This document shows positions 1 through 9,778 of a DNA stretch of 64,000 bases, piece by piece. The notes beneath the pieces were generated by a model. That model was not told where the DNA came from and ran no database searches. It saw only the letters and a list, made by a program, of their open reading frames with translations. Position 1 is the first letter of the stretch. The number at the start of each line of letters is the position of its first letter. The translations under genes were made by a program, and so were the position numbers. Origin of the DNA: Halegenticoccus soli (GTDB lineage: Archaea > Halobacteriota > Halobacteria > Halobacteriales > Haloferacaceae); NCBI RefSeq assembly GCF_002844195.1, contig NZ_PEND01000001.1:744001-808000 (forward strand), given 5' to 3'.

Positions 1-169
1 CGCCGACGACGCCGAGCGTCTCGCCGCGGCGGACGTCGAAGCTCACGCCGTCGACCGCCTTGACGCTCCGGGACCCCCGACCGAGGAGCCTGTCGAGCAG
101 CGAGTCGCCCTCGACGTAGTACTTCCGGAGGTCGCGGACGCGGACCAGCGGGTCGCCCGCGTCAGTCAT
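1..169 (-). CDS. dppF: Peptide ABC transporter ATPase, DppF/OppF type (partial, N-terminus only)
   Basis: Only the first 56 codons are inside the window; the gene runs off the left edge. The visible part starts at ATG 169-167 and reads as the N-terminus of the second ATPase of a dipeptide/oligopeptide importer: a first strand ([11 protein letters not shown]), the linker typical of OppF proteins, then [18 protein letters not shown] just before the Walker A loop, which is not reached. It overlaps the end of the preceding ATPase gene by 8 bp, so it is the last visible gene of the operon. It would energise peptide uptake at the cytoplasmic face of the membrane. Substrate specificity cannot be read from this fragment. 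Confidence 0.9.
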   Translation of the reverse strand, partial: MTDAGDPLVRVRDLRKYYVEGDSLLDRLLGRGSRSVKAVDGVSFDVRRGETLGVVG

Positions 170-1490
170 CCGCGTTCACCTCCGGTTCCCGCCGTCGCTC
201 CGGATCCGCGGACCGCGGCGGACCCGCCGACTCGGGGTCGAAGTAGCCGTCGGGGAGCGCCCTCTCGGGATCGTACTCCCGCTCCGCGAGCACGCAGCGC
301 GCCCTGTGCTCCGTCCCGTCGTCCCCGCGTTCAGCGCCGCCGTTCCCGCCCCCCGCGGCGTCGTCGACGCCGTCGAGGTCGCTCCCGACGCCGCCCTGCG
401 GTTCGCCGGCCGACACCGCGAACTCCGGGATCCGGGTCAGGCAGTCCTCCATCGCCATCGGGCACCGGTCGGCGAAGTAACACCGGTCGCCCATCTCCGA
501 GTCGAGCAGGCTCGGGACGTTCCCCTCGATGGGTTGCAGGCGCGGGGCGGGGTCTTCGAGGTCCGGGATCGACCCGAGGAGCCCCCGCGTGTACGGGTGC
601 ACGGGGTTCTCGAACACGTCCGCGAGCGTTCCGCTCTCGACGATCTCGCCCGCGTACATCACCCCGACGCGGTCGCACATCCGGGCGATGACGCCGAGGT
701 CGTGGGTGATCATGACGACGCTCATCCCCTCGCGCTCCTGGAGGTCGCGCAGGAGGGTCAGGATCTGCGCCTGGATCGTCACGTCGAGCGCGGTCGTCGG
801 CTCGTCCGCGACGAGCACGTCCGGCTCGCCCGCGAGCGCCTGGGCGATCATCGCCCGCTGGAGCATCCCACCGGAGAACTGGTGGGGGTACTCCTCCGCC
901 CGCTCGGCCGGGTCCGGAATGCCTACCTGTTCGAGCAGTTCGACCGCCCGCTCGCTGCTCTCCTCGGAGACGTAGGACCGCGAGGGGAGCACGCTGTCGA
1001 CGATGAGGTTGCTCAGACCGTACCCCTGCGTCCGCGACCGCGTCCGCCGGGGGTTCGCCCGGGCGCGCCGCTGCACCTCGACGGCCTCGGCGATCTGTTC
1101 GCCGACGGTCAGCGAGGGGTTCAGGCTGCTCATCGGATCCTGGAACACCGTGCTGAACGCCGGCCCGCGGAGCGATCGGCGGACGCCCTCGGGGAGCCGA
1201 CGCACGTCGACGAACTCGCCGTCGACCGCCTCGGGGCGCGTTTCGCGGAACTCCCCGGCGAGGTCGGCGTTCCGGTACCACACCTCGCCGGCCGTGATCC
1301 GCCCCGGCGAGTCGACGAGGTCGATGAGCGAGAGGGCGGTGACGCTCTTTCCGGATCCGCTCTCGCCGACGATGCCGTAGATCTCGCCGTTGCGGACGTC
1401 GAAGCTGACGTCCTCGACGGCGTTGACCTGCCCCTCCTCCGTGAAAAAGCGGGTCGAAAGGCCCCGGACCCGCAGGATCTCGTCGGTCAT
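162..1490 (-). CDS. dppD: Peptide ABC transporter ATPase, DppD/OppD type
   Basis: A 442-residue ATPase of the nickel/dipeptide/oligopeptide family. Visible motifs are Walker A (GESGSGKS), Q-loop ([10 protein letters not shown]), ABC signature ([15 protein letters not shown]), Walker B ([13 protein letters not shown]) and the H-loop (ITHDLG). The C-terminal oligopeptide-transporter extension carries several Cys residues ([16 protein letters not shown]), which in this family is a possible Fe-S or metal site. It is longer than usual (about 330) because of an insertion of roughly 40 residues before the signature ([16 protein letters not shown] region) and an acidic, Gly-rich tail. Its start overlaps the upstream permease stop by 4 bp (ATGA), so translation is probably coupled. 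Confidence 0.95.
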   Translation of the reverse strand: MTDEILRVRGLSTRFFTEEGQVNAVEDVSFDVRNGEIYGIVGESGSGKSVTALSLIDLVDSPGRITAGEVWYRNADLAGEFRETRPEAVDGEFVDVRRLPEGVRRSLRGPAFSTVFQDPMSSLNPSLTVGEQIAEAVEVQRRARANPRRTRSRTQGYGLSNLIVDSVLPSRSYVSEESSERAVELLEQVGIPDPAERAEEYPHQFSGGMLQRAMIAQALAGEPDVLVADEPTTALDVTIQAQILTLLRDLQEREGMSVVMITHDLGVIARMCDRVGVMYAGEIVESGTLADVFENPVHPYTRGLLGSIPDLEDPAPRLQPIEGNVPSLLDSEMGDRCYFADRCPMAMEDCLTRIPEFAVSAGEPQGGVGSDLDGVDDAAGGGNGGAERGDDGTEHRARCVLAEREYDPERALPDGYFDPESAGPPRSADPERRREPEVNADD

Positions 1491-2500
1491 ACGCCCCCCT
1501 CCCCCTCGATGCCGGGGTCGAGCGCGTCCCTGAGCCAGTCACCGACGAGGTTGATGCCGACGACCGCGAGGACGATGGCGAGCCCGGGCAGCGACGCGAT
1601 CCACCAGGAGGTCGAGAGGTACTGCCGCCCCTGCGCGATGTCGAAGCCCCACGAGAGGTTCGCGCCCGAGAAGCCGAGGTACGCGAGGGAGCTTTCGAGC
1701 AGGATTATCGCGGCGATCTGGATCGTCGCCAGCACGAGGATCGGCGTGAGGCTGTTCGGCAGGACGTGCCGGAGGATGATGGACGCGTCGCTCGCGCCCA
1801 GCGCGCGGGCCGCCTTGACGTACTCCTCGCTCCGGACGGACAGCGCCTCGCCCCTGGCGACGCGGGCGAACCAGACCCAGTTCACGAGCGCGACGACGAC
1901 GATCACCGTCCCCGGAAGGACGATGTTCGGCGGCATCCCCGGTTCGACGCCGGCGGCGACGATCGGATCGGGGATGCGCAACGACGCGCCGCCGAGCAGC
2001 CCGATGAGCGCGATGGCGAGCACCAGCGACGGGAACGCGAGCATGACGTCCGAGACGCGCATCAGCCCGTCGTCGACCTTTCCGCCGTAGTAGCCGGCCG
2101 TCAGCCCGACGGTGACGCCGATGAGGACCGCGAGCGTCGTTCCCAGGAGGCCGACGAGCAGCGAGGTGCGCGCGCCGTAGATGATCCGCGAGAGCATGTC
2201 GCGGCCGAGCGAGTCGGTTCCGAGCGGGTGCGACAGCGAGGCGTCGACCTGCCGCTCGCGCTGGACGACCTCGATGCTCCCGTTGACCATCTCGGATGTC
2301 GTCTCGTTCGTCACCGCGCTGAACCCCAGCGGCGGAAGCTGCGACTCGCCGAGGTTCTGTTTCAGCGGGTGGTGCGGCGCGAGCACCGGCGCGAGCACCG
2401 CCACGAGCAGGACGGCGACGACGAGCGCGATGCCGACCTTGGCGAGCGCGCTCCGGCCGAGTTCGCGCTTCAGGTTCCGAACGGTTCGCGGCGAGACCAT
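1487..2500 (-). CDS. dppC: Peptide ABC transporter permease, DppC type
   Basis: A 337-residue integral membrane protein. I place the start at ATG 2500-2498 (MVSPRTVRNLKREL) because it directly follows the dppB stop (TGATG, 1-bp overlap); the open frame further upstream lies inside dppB in another frame. One N-terminal membrane segment (about 21-45) is followed by a long external loop, then five further segments. The inner-membrane permease signature that docks on the ATPase is visible as EEYVKAARALGASDASII around residues 225-245. The family takes peptides or nickel across the membrane as a DppB-DppC heterodimer. Substrate is unknown. Confidence 0.95.
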   Translation of the reverse strand: MVSPRTVRNLKRELGRSALAKVGIALVVAVLLVAVLAPVLAPHHPLKQNLGESQLPPLGFSAVTNETTSEMVNGSIEVVQRERQVDASLSHPLGTDSLGRDMLSRIIYGARTSLLVGLLGTTLAVLIGVTVGLTAGYYGGKVDDGLMRVSDVMLAFPSLVLAIALIGLLGGASLRIPDPIVAAGVEPGMPPNIVLPGTVIVVVALVNWVWFARVARGEALSVRSEEYVKAARALGASDASIILRHVLPNSLTPILVLATIQIAAIILLESSLAYLGFSGANLSWGFDIAQGRQYLSTSWWIASLPGLAIVLAVVGINLVGDWLRDALDPGIEGEGGV

Positions 2501-3486
2501 CAGTCGTACACCACCCGCGGGTTGACGTACGCGTACAGCGCGTCGACGGCGATGTTCACCACGACGAAGCTCGTCCCGATGACGATCAGACAGCCCTGGA
2601 TGAGCGGCCAGTCGCGCGCATTGATGCTGTTGATGACGAGCGTCCCGAGTCCGGGCCACGCGAAGACGGCCTCGGTGATCACCGCGCCGCCGATCAGCGA
2701 CCCGAGCTGGAGCCCGAGCACCGTGATGACCGGGATGAGCGTGTTGCGCAGCGCGTGCTTGTACCGCACGAGCGACTCGGGGAGCCCCTTCGCCCTGGTC
2801 GCTCTGACGTAGCTCTTGCCGAGTTCGTCGAGCATCCCGCTCCGGGTGAGCCGCGTGATGAGCGCGGTGAAGTACGTCCCGAGGGTGATCGCCGGCAGCG
2901 TGATGTACTTCGCCCAGACGATCAGCCCGTTCGGGTTCCCCTGCGCGAGGTAGCCGAGCGCGTCGACGAATCCGAGCGCCCGCCTGCTCGTCGGGAACAG
3001 GTCGAACTGCACCGACAGCACGAGCACCAGCATGATGCCGAGCCAGAAGTTCGGCGTGCTGATACCGGCCAGGGAGAAGGTCGTGGCGGCGTAGTCGGCC
3101 GGCTCGTGCCGCCGGGTCGCGCTGACGACGCCGAGCGGGATCGAGAGCGCGACGGCGACGAGCGTGGCGACGACCGCCAGCTCGACCGTCGCCGGGAGCC
3201 GCGCGAAGATGCGCGCGCTGGCCTCGGTTCCCGAGATGTAGGAGTAGCCCATGTCCCCCCGAACGAGCTCCGCGAGGTAGTCGAAGTACTGTACGTAAAG
3301 CGGTTTGTTGAGCCCCAACTCCGCCGCGATCCGTTGCCGGAGCGCCGGACTGGCGTCGAGGGGCGCGATGAAGGTGATCGGGTCGCCCGGAGTCACGAAT
3401 CTCAGGAGAAAGACGACCGTCACTACGCCCCAGATGACGAAGACGCCCTGCAGGGCCCGCTTGAGGATAAATCGGCCTAGTGACAT
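2500..3486 (-). CDS. dppB: Peptide ABC transporter permease, DppB type
   Basis: A 328-residue permease with the standard DppB layout: an N-terminal membrane segment (ALQGVFVIWGVVTVVFLLRF), a conserved loop (PGDP...ELGLNKPLYVQYFDYL), and five more membrane segments. The EAA-type loop that contacts the ATPase is SYVRATRAKGLPESLV near residues 224-240. It lies 81 bp after the binding-protein gene and is translationally coupled to dppC by a 1-bp overlap. It pairs with DppC to form the channel. Length and motifs match the family well. Confidence 0.95.
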   Translation of the reverse strand: MSLGRFILKRALQGVFVIWGVVTVVFLLRFVTPGDPITFIAPLDASPALRQRIAAELGLNKPLYVQYFDYLAELVRGDMGYSYISGTEASARIFARLPATVELAVVATLVAVALSIPLGVVSATRRHEPADYAATTFSLAGISTPNFWLGIMLVLVLSVQFDLFPTSRRALGFVDALGYLAQGNPNGLIVWAKYITLPAITLGTYFTALITRLTRSGMLDELGKSYVRATRAKGLPESLVRYKHALRNTLIPVITVLGLQLGSLIGGAVITEAVFAWPGLGTLVINSINARDWPLIQGCLIVIGTSFVVVNIAVDALYAYVNPRVVYD

Positions 3487-3567
3487 GCGTGGTTCGAGTG
3501 TCGGTGTATCGATGAAGGTCGTTCGGTCATCGGTGCGTTCCGCGGTACGCGGCCCGGTCGCGTCGGA

Positions 3568-5178
3568 TCACTTCGGCGAGATCGAGTACGCCTTGATGGA
3601 CTCGTCCCGCCGCGGGGTCCACTCGATGCGCCCGCTCGCGCCGTAGACGCTGTACTGGCGGTTCAGGAAGATCCACGGCGCCTCGTCGTGGGCGACCTGG
3701 TTGGCCTGCCGAAGCAGTTGCTCGCGCGCGTTCTCGTCGGTCTCCGCGTTCGACTGCGCGACGAGGTCGTCGAACTCCTCGTTGCTCCAGCTCGTCAGCA
3801 CCCCCTCGGACGTGAGCAGCGGGATGAGCGTCTGGCTCGCGTCGAACGTCTCGTTGCCCCACCCGATGAGGTAGAAGTGCGGCTTGTCCTCGATGCTGCC
3901 GGTCGTCAGCTCGCCCGCGAGCGTCCCGAAGTCGCGCTGGTTGACGGTCGCGTCGACGTTCGGAAGTTCGTTGATGTAGCCGACGACCGCCTGAGCGATC
4001 TCCAGGTCCTTCAGGTAGCGCCCGACCGGCGTGTGCAGCTCGATCGAGGCCCCGGCGTGGCCGCTCTCCTCGACGAGCCGCTCCGCCTCGTCGGGGTCGT
4101 ACGGGTAGATGTCGGTGTCGGGGTTGTACCCCACGAACCCTTCGAGGGTCGGCTGGCTCGTCGCGTCGGCGAAGTCCGACAGCACCTCCTTGACGATCGT
4201 CTCCAGGTCGATGGCGTAGTTCATCGCCCGCCGGAACTCCCGGCTGGAGAACGGCTCCACGTCGTACCGCATCGCGTTGTAGATGATGCGCGTGCTCGGA
4301 ACCGCTTCGACGCGGGCGTTGCCCTGGTTGTTGATGCGGCCCACCTCCTGCGGCGGGACGTTCACCACGATGTCCGTCTCGCCGCTCACGAGCTGGTTGA
4401 CGCGCGTGCTCGACTCCGCCGCCGCGTTGAGGGTGACGCGGTCGACCGCGGCCGGGTCGCGCCAGTACTCTTCGAACTTGGTGTAGACGACCTCCTCGTC
4501 CTCGGTGTACCGCTCCAGCTTGAACGGGCCGGTCCCGTTGACCTCCGAGTTGATCTGGTTCTTCTGTCTGCCTTCGACCCAGGACTTCTGCATGACGTCG
4601 CCGTAGCTCGCGAGGAGGCTCACCAGCACCGGATTGACGCCGTCGGAGACGACGTCGACCGCGCGCTCGCCGTCGACGACCGTCGCCTCCGTCACGCCCG
4701 CGAGCTGGTCCTTCTGCGGGCTCGCGAGCCCGCCGACGTCGTTGTTCACGATGCGGTTGATGCTGAACGCCACGTCCTCCGGGGTGAGCTCGTCGCCGCT
4801 GTGGAATTTGACTCCGTCGCGGACGAACAGCCGGAGCGTGGTGTCGTCGACCTGCTCGTACTCTTCGGCGAGGCTCGGGACGACCTTCCCCTCCGCGTCG
4901 CGGTCGAGCGTCCCCTCGTACGCCTGCATGAGGACGATGTCGGTGGTCGTCTCGCGGTGGTCGTGCGGGTCGAGCCCGGAGTCCAACTGCCCCTGCGTGA
5001 TGGTGACGGCGAACTCGCCGCCGTTTCCGGAACCGTTTCCGCCTCCGTTCCCGTCACCGCTGGGGGTCTGAATCTCGTCGCCGCCGGCGCACCCCGCGAC
5101 GGACGCCGCCGCAGCCGCGCTCCCCACCAGCGACAGATACCTCCGCCTACTAATCCGTGACTGCCTATCGTCAGCCAT
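3568..5178 (-). CDS. dppA: Peptide ABC transporter substrate-binding lipoprotein (Tat-exported)
   Basis: A 536-residue SBP family 5 protein (extracytoplasmic solute receptor for peptides or similar ligands). I choose ATG 5178-5176 rather than an upstream in-frame ATG, because a TATA-like box lies at about 5201-5208, 25 nt before it, which predicts a leaderless transcript. Residues 1-31 form a Tat lipoprotein signal: twin arginine SRRRYL and lipobox SVAGC, then a Gly/Asn-rich linker. The SBP_bac_5 body follows (VPSLAEEYEQVDDTTLRLFVRDGVKF region, and the C-terminal YSVYGASGRIEW). It heads the operon and would deliver ligand to DppBC on the cell surface. Confidence 0.94.
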   Translation of the reverse strand: MADDRQSRISRRRYLSLVGSAAAAASVAGCAGGDEIQTPSGDGNGGGNGSGNGGEFAVTITQGQLDSGLDPHDHRETTTDIVLMQAYEGTLDRDAEGKVVPSLAEEYEQVDDTTLRLFVRDGVKFHSGDELTPEDVAFSINRIVNNDVGGLASPQKDQLAGVTEATVVDGERAVDVVSDGVNPVLVSLLASYGDVMQKSWVEGRQKNQINSEVNGTGPFKLERYTEDEEVVYTKFEEYWRDPAAVDRVTLNAAAESSTRVNQLVSGETDIVVNVPPQEVGRINNQGNARVEAVPSTRIIYNAMRYDVEPFSSREFRRAMNYAIDLETIVKEVLSDFADATSQPTLEGFVGYNPDTDIYPYDPDEAERLVEESGHAGASIELHTPVGRYLKDLEIAQAVVGYINELPNVDATVNQRDFGTLAGELTTGSIEDKPHFYLIGWGNETFDASQTLIPLLTSEGVLTSWSNEEFDDLVAQSNAETDENAREQLLRQANQVAHDEAPWIFLNRQYSVYGASGRIEWTPRRDESIKAYSISPK

Positions 5179-5198
5179 GCCCCGTAATTGTTCGACCC

Positions 5199-5210
5199 TG
5201 TTATATATGC
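5199..5210 (-). promoter_or_regulatory. TATA-like box of the dppA operon
   Basis: On the minus strand the sequence reads GCATATATAA, centred about 27 nt before the chosen dppA start codon. That is the spacing expected for a haloarchaeal leaderless transcript. It is the main reason for preferring the start at 5178. Confidence 0.6.
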
Positions 5211-5289
5211 TATGGAAAACCACGGCTGGGAGTCACTTTCGAATAAGTCCGACGCGCCGTCGGGACATTGACGGCTTGCCTCAGCCGGC

Positions 5290-5301
5290 ACATACTTAAG
5301 T
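5290..5301 (+). promoter_or_regulatory. TATA-like box of the RNase HI gene
   Basis: ATACTTAAG lies about 25-30 nt upstream of ATG 5324 and fits the haloarchaeal TTTAWA-type core promoter. A GTG at 5300 falls inside this box and is therefore an unlikely start. Confidence 0.55.
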
Positions 5302-5323
5302 GAACGCCCGACCAAGCGAACGT

Positions 5324-5962
5324 ATGGCCGTTCACGGCCGGTCAACGCTTCGGGACCTGTTCGACGAGTCGCCCACGCCCCACATCGCGCACCCGCCGCG
5401 CACCCATCACCGCCACTTCTACGTCGCCACCGACGGCTCCTACCGACCCGACGGCGGCGGCCTCGGGGCCGTGATCGAGACCCGCGACGGCGAGCGCGTC
5501 GCCCGGATCGCGATGCCGGACGCCGCGCCGGACAACAACGTCGCCGAGTACCGGGCGCTCCACCTCGGGCTCGACGTGCTCGCCGCGCGCGCCCCGCGGA
5601 GCGCGCGCGTCGGCGTTCTCGTCGACCACGACGCCCTCGCCACGAACGTCAACGCCGCGGTTCTCGCCGCCGACCACCCCGACCGGGAGCCGCCGCGGCC
5701 GATCAAGGTACCCGCGGACAGCGAACACCACTGGCGGGGGATCCTCGCCCGCATCGCCGGGTTCGAGGAGCTTCGGGCCGCCAGGATCGACGGCCGCATC
5801 AACCCCGCTCACCCGCTCGCGAACCGGCCGGAGGAGTACGCGCACGTTAACCGGCGATCGCCCCGCTGCGTGCTCCCGGAGCCGCTCGACTCGGCGGACG
5901 CGAACGCCGCCGACCCGCGGTTCCCCCCGCCGTCGCGGTTCGAAAGACGGGCCGGGGATTGA
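5324..5962 (+). CDS. rnhA: Ribonuclease HI family protein
   Basis: A 212-residue RNase H-fold protein starting at MAVHGRSTLRDLFD. The acidic catalytic set of the family is visible in order: Asp in TDGSYRPDGGG, Glu in NNVAEYRAL, Asp in VLVDHDAL, with a late NPAHPLAN segment. RNase HI degrades the RNA strand of RNA-DNA hybrids (R-loops, primers). Compared with bacterial RNase HI (about 155 residues) it has an N-terminal extension of about 35 residues and a basic/proline-rich tail. A TATA-like box about 25 nt upstream supports a leaderless transcript. It ends exactly where the inverted element 5963-6299 begins and is convergent with the malic enzyme gene. Confidence 0.85.
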   Translation: MAVHGRSTLRDLFDESPTPHIAHPPRTHHRHFYVATDGSYRPDGGGLGAVIETRDGERVARIAMPDAAPDNNVAEYRALHLGLDVLAARAPRSARVGVLVDHDALATNVNAAVLAADHPDREPPRPIKVPADSEHHWRGILARIAGFEELRAARIDGRINPAHPLANRPEEYAHVNRRSPRCVLPEPLDSADANAADPRFPPPSRFERRAGD

Positions 5963-6299
5963 CCACCACCTTTTGCGCTGCGCGAACCCGCCCCGCGGGT
6001 TCGCTCGGCAAAAGCTGGACCAAAACCCTCGTCACTCACTTCAGCACAGCTTCGCTGTGCTTCCGTTCGTTCCTCGGTCCGCTCGCTCACTCGCTACGCT
6101 CGTTCGCTCCCGGTACAACCGCTGCCCGATCGTGACAATCCCAGATCGCCGCCGAGCGGTTGTACCGCAAGCGCCATTGGCGCTTGCGGGCCGCCGACTG
6201 AACGGAGGTGCACGAAGTGCACCGAAGTGAAGGAGGAGGCTTTTGGTCCAGCTTTTGCCGAGGGCCACCGCAGATGGCCCGCAGCGCAAAAGGTGGTGG
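5963..6299. repeat. Large inverted-repeat element with nested hairpins between convergent genes
   Basis: Two copies of one unit face each other. Left core 5963-5982 (CCACCACCTTTTGCGCTGCG) is repeated inverted at 6280-6299, and left core 6004-6025 is repeated inverted at 6241-6262. Between these cores each copy has a hairpin whose stem differs between copies but stays complementary: 5983-5989/5997-6003 on the left, 6262-6267/6275-6280 on the right. A second hairpin follows: 6043-6050/6054-6061 on the left, 6207-6213/6217-6223 on the right. The centre holds another inverted pair (6111-6123 with 6155-6167) and an almost perfect 21-bp palindrome (6167-6187). No protein is convincingly encoded. 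It could be a MITE- or REP-like mobile element or a bidirectional terminator. Confidence 0.85.
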
Positions 6300-6302
6300 G
6301 TC

Positions 6303-8552
6303 TCACTCCTCCTGCGCGTCCACGACCGCCACGCCCGCGAGGTTGACGATGTCCTTCACCTCGTCGCCGCGCTGGAGGACGTGGACCGGCTTGTCCATGC
6401 CGACGAGCATCGGCCCGATGGCCTCCGCGCCGCCGAGCCGCTGCAGGAGCTTGTAGCCGATGTTGCCGGCCTCCAGGTTCGGGAAGATGAGGACGTTCGC
6501 GGGCTCGTCGAGTTCGGAGAACTCGTAGGTGCCGTTCAGGATCTCCTCGACGACGGCCGTGTCGGCCTGCATCTCGCCGTCGACGGGGAAGTCGACTTCG
6601 GGGTCGTCGTGGAGGAGGCGGACCGCGTCGCGCGGCTTGCGGGTCCCCTCGTTCGTGACGCTGCCGAAGTTCGAGTACGACAGCATCGCCGCGCGCGGCT
6701 CGACGTTGAACCGCCGGGCGAGCTTCGCGGTGTGTTTCGTCACCTCGGCGAGCACCTCCTCGTCGGGCGCGAGGTTCACCGTCGTGTCGGCGGCGAAGAT
6801 GACCCGGTTCTTGAACGTGAGGAGGTACACCCCGGCGGCGTAGTCGGCGTCCTCCGCGGTCCCGATCACCTGCAGCGGCGGGCGCAGCGCGGAGGGGTAG
6901 TGGTGGGTCAGCCCCGTGAGGAGGGCGTCCGCGTCGCCTCGCTCGACCATCACGCTCCCGAAGTAGTTGGTGTCGCGGCGGATGAGCTCGCCGGCCTCGC
7001 TCCGCGTGAGCCCCTTGCGCTTGCGCAGTTCGTACAGCCGGTCGGCGTACGCCTCGTACCCGTCGTCGCGCGGGTCGACCACCGTCGGCTCGAACTCCAG
7101 GCCGAGGTTCCCCGCGGTGCGGCGGATGGTCTCTTCGCTCCCGATGAGGATCGGCTCCGCGATCCCCTGTTCTTCCATCTGGTAGGCCGCCCGGATCATC
7201 TTCTCGTCCGTCCCCTCGGCGAGCGCGACGCGCTTCGGGTCCGACTTCGCCTTGTTGAGGACGACGCGCATCATCTCGCGGGACTTGCCCAGGCGCGCTT
7301 CGAGCTGCTCCGTGTAGTCGGTCACGTCGATCTCCTTGCGCGCCGCGCCGCTTCGCATCGCCGCCTGCGCGACGGCGGGGGCGACCTCGAACAGCACCCG
7401 CGGGTCCAGCGGCTTGGGGATGATGTACTCCGGGCCGAACTGCAGCGGCTGGTCGCCGTACGCCTTGACGACGGCGTCCGGCACGTCCTGCCGGGCGAGG
7501 TCCGCGAGGGCCTCCGCGGCGGCGACCTTCATCTCCTCGTTGATCTCGGTCGCGCGCACGTCGAGCGCGCCGCGGAAGATGAACGGGAACCCGAGGACGT
7601 TGTTCACCTGGTTGGGGTAGTCGGACCGCCCGGTCGCCATGATGACGGTGTCGTCGCGGGCCTCCTTCGCGTCCTCGTAGGTGATCTCGGGGTCCGGGTT
7701 CGCCATCGCGAAGATGATCGGGTTCTCCGCCATCGAGCGCACCATCTCCGGCGAGACGATGCCGCCGACCGACAGGCCGACGAACACGTCAGCGCCCTCC
7801 ATCGCGTCGGCGAGGTCGCCATCGGGGACGTCGCGGGCGAACTCGCGCTTGTACTCGTTGAGGTCGCCGGCGCGCGCCTCGGTGATGACGCCGGAGGAGT
7901 CGCACATCGTGATGTTCTCGCGCTCCGCGCCGAGCGAGACGTAGAAGCGCGCGGTGGCGATGGCGCTCGCCCCCGCGCCGGAGAAGACGATGTTCAGGTC
8001 CCCGATGTCCTTCTCGACGAGTTCGACCGCGTTGAGCAGCGCCGCGCCGCTGATGATGGCGGTCCCGTGCTGGTCGTCGTGGAACACCGGGATGGACATC
8101 TCCCGGCGGAGGCTCTCTTCGATCTCGAAGCACTCCGGGGCCTTGATGTCCTCTAAGTTGATCCCGCCGAAGGTCGGCTCCATCGCGCGGACCGACCTGA
8201 CGATGTCGGCGGGGTCGTCGAGGTCGAGTTCGACGTCGAACACGTCGATGTCCGCGAAGCGCTTGAACAGGACGCCCTTGCCCTCCATGACGGGCTTGGA
8301 CGCCTGCGCGCCGATGTCGCCGAGCCCGAGCACCGCGGAGCCGTTCGAGACGACGCCGACGAGGTTCGCCTTGGCGGTGTAGTTGTACGCCTGATCGGGG
8401 TCGTCGGCGATGTCGAGGCAGGGGGCGGCCACGCCCGGCGAGTACGCGAGGCTCAGGTCGCGCTGCGTGTTCGTCGGCTTGGTCGTCGAGATCTCCAGCT
8501 TCCCCGGCGGATTCCGCCGGTGGTATTCCCTGGCGTCGTCGTCCAGTCCCAT
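6303..8552 (-). CDS. maeB: NADP-dependent malic enzyme with C-terminal phosphotransacetylase-like domain
   Basis: A 749-residue MaeB-type protein. Residues 1 to about 130 are the malic enzyme N-domain ([14 protein letters not shown], then [17 protein letters not shown]). About 160-400 form the NAD(P)-binding domain ([21 protein letters not shown]; nucleotide loop [13 protein letters not shown]). About 430-745 resemble phosphate acetyltransferase ([16 protein letters not shown]). It oxidatively decarboxylates malate to pyruvate; in this architecture the PTA part is usually regulatory and not catalytic. The open frame extends far upstream, but I start at ATG 8552-8550 ([15 protein letters not shown]), which has a TATA-like CTTTTTGG about 25-30 nt upstream. 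The 749-residue length is normal for MaeB. Confidence 0.95.
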   Translation of the reverse strand: MGLDDDAREYHRRNPPGKLEISTTKPTNTQRDLSLAYSPGVAAPCLDIADDPDQAYNYTAKANLVGVVSNGSAVLGLGDIGAQASKPVMEGKGVLFKRFADIDVFDVELDLDDPADIVRSVRAMEPTFGGINLEDIKAPECFEIEESLRREMSIPVFHDDQHGTAIISGAALLNAVELVEKDIGDLNIVFSGAGASAIATARFYVSLGAERENITMCDSSGVITEARAGDLNEYKREFARDVPDGDLADAMEGADVFVGLSVGGIVSPEMVRSMAENPIIFAMANPDPEITYEDAKEARDDTVIMATGRSDYPNQVNNVLGFPFIFRGALDVRATEINEEMKVAAAEALADLARQDVPDAVVKAYGDQPLQFGPEYIIPKPLDPRVLFEVAPAVAQAAMRSGAARKEIDVTDYTEQLEARLGKSREMMRVVLNKAKSDPKRVALAEGTDEKMIRAAYQMEEQGIAEPILIGSEETIRRTAGNLGLEFEPTVVDPRDDGYEAYADRLYELRKRKGLTRSEAGELIRRDTNYFGSVMVERGDADALLTGLTHHYPSALRPPLQVIGTAEDADYAAGVYLLTFKNRVIFAADTTVNLAPDEEVLAEVTKHTAKLARRFNVEPRAAMLSYSNFGSVTNEGTRKPRDAVRLLHDDPEVDFPVDGEMQADTAVVEEILNGTYEFSELDEPANVLIFPNLEAGNIGYKLLQRLGGAEAIGPMLVGMDKPVHVLQRGDEVKDIVNLAGVAVVDAQEE

Positions 8553-8626
8553 GAGTGCGCCCTCTTCGGGCGACGCCAAAAAGGTATTCCTGTCCGTCGA
8601 GTTTGCCGTTCGACAGCTGCCGTGAC

Positions 8627-9691
8627 TCAGGCGGTTTTTGCGCCGCCGGTCGCCGCCGAGCCGAGCGGCGGGAGCAGCGCGAACCGAGCGTTCGCCGATC
8701 CGAGCACCCGCAGCTCGTAGGTCGTGAAGTACGTCCGGACCAGGATCTGAATCGGCAGGGAGACGGCCAGCAGCGCGAGGAGCGCGACGGCCGCGATCAG
8801 CGCGTAGAGCCCGATCCCGATCGGGGTGGCGACCGCCGCCGAGAAGCCGCCGAGGGCCGCCGTGACGACGAGGGCGGCGACGAACCCGGCGACGGCGATG
8901 ATCGCGCCGAGGAGGGCGACGAGCAGGCCGACTGCGATGCCGACGCCGATCCCCAGCAGGAACCGCACGACGACGAACGCGAGAAACTGCGCCGGCTCCG
9001 CTCGGAGCGTCGGCCAGAACCGCCGCCACGAGGCCAGGACGCCGCCGTCGGTCGCGATCATCACCGGCGCGACGAACTGCACCGTGAACTGAAGGAACAG
9101 GGCGACGAGCAGCCCGACGACGAGGGCGACCGGGGCCAAGAGGACGGCCCCCGCCGCGCCGATCCCCGCCGCCAGCGACGCCGGATCGACGACTCCCGCG
9201 AGGACGAGCACCCCGACGAGGATGAACGGTAGCGCGGCCAGGAACGCGACGAACGCTTGGAAGGCGAACAGCCGGATGCCCTTCCCGAACCGGCGGCGGA
9301 ACGGGTCGCGGACGCGGACCTCCCCGGTCCGAAGGGCGTCGAGGAGGACGAACCGCATGACCGACGAGAGCACCGCGAAGAGGAGCCCGACGGCGACGAC
9401 GATCCCGACGACGGCCAGAACCAGGCCGAGGTCGATCGGCGGAACGCCCGGCGGCAACGGTTCCCCGGGCGACAGCGGCGGGATCGGTTCGCCGGGTCCC
9501 GGCGACGGTCCCGGTCCCGGCGTCGACGGCGGTACGTTGACGACGCCGTTCAGACCGCCGCCGCTGCCCCCGCCGCCGAGGAAGAACACGATGACGGCGA
9601 GCCGCAGCCAGCGGCCGAAGCGGAACGGGAACAGGAACTGCCGGGTCGACTCCAGGGCGTCGTCGACCGCGTCGAGCGCGTACCAGGGCAT
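8627..9691 (-). CDS. Conserved haloarchaeal polytopic membrane protein
   Basis: A 354-residue membrane protein I do not recognise functionally; it resembles a haloarchaeal family of uncharacterised membrane proteins (DUF7544-like, from memory). The N-terminus is [33 protein letters not shown] Gly-rich then Pro/Gly-rich loop (about 38-82) is followed by about six long hydrophobic segments rich in Ala, Val and Leu. A conserved basic loop ([14 protein letters not shown]) sits between segments. It lies upstream of the malic enzyme gene on the same strand with a 74-bp gap but is probably a separate transcript. No transport or catalytic motif is visible. Confidence 0.8.
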   Translation of the reverse strand: MPWYALDAVDDALESTRQFLFPFRFGRWLRLAVIVFFLGGGGSGGGLNGVVNVPPSTPGPGPSPGPGEPIPPLSPGEPLPPGVPPIDLGLVLAVVGIVVAVGLLFAVLSSVMRFVLLDALRTGEVRVRDPFRRRFGKGIRLFAFQAFVAFLAALPFILVGVLVLAGVVDPASLAAGIGAAGAVLLAPVALVVGLLVALFLQFTVQFVAPVMIATDGGVLASWRRFWPTLRAEPAQFLAFVVVRFLLGIGVGIAVGLLVALLGAIIAVAGFVAALVVTAALGGFSAAVATPIGIGLYALIAAVALLALLAVSLPIQILVRTYFTTYELRVLGSANARFALLPPLGSAATGGAKTA

Positions 9692-9778
9692 ACCGGTCGT
9701 TTCTCTCGGACGACATATAAGGTTGCCCTGGGGACGGACCGGCGAACGCGAGTCCGCTTCTCCGTCGCCCCCTCGGCG

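Noticed and set aside
306-2090. Long open frame on the plus strand antisense to the peptide transporter genes
   Set aside because: Its translation is Arg/Asp/Val-rich without domains, and it lies over well-supported genes. Long antisense frames are normal in GC-rich haloarchaeal DNA.
5963-6299. Short frames inside the inverted-repeat element
   Set aside because: They encode only translated repeats and hairpins; no homology or start signals.
6243-8156. 637-codon frame antisense to the malic enzyme
   Set aside because: No domain or natural composition; it begins inside the inverted element. The malic enzyme on the other strand is certain.
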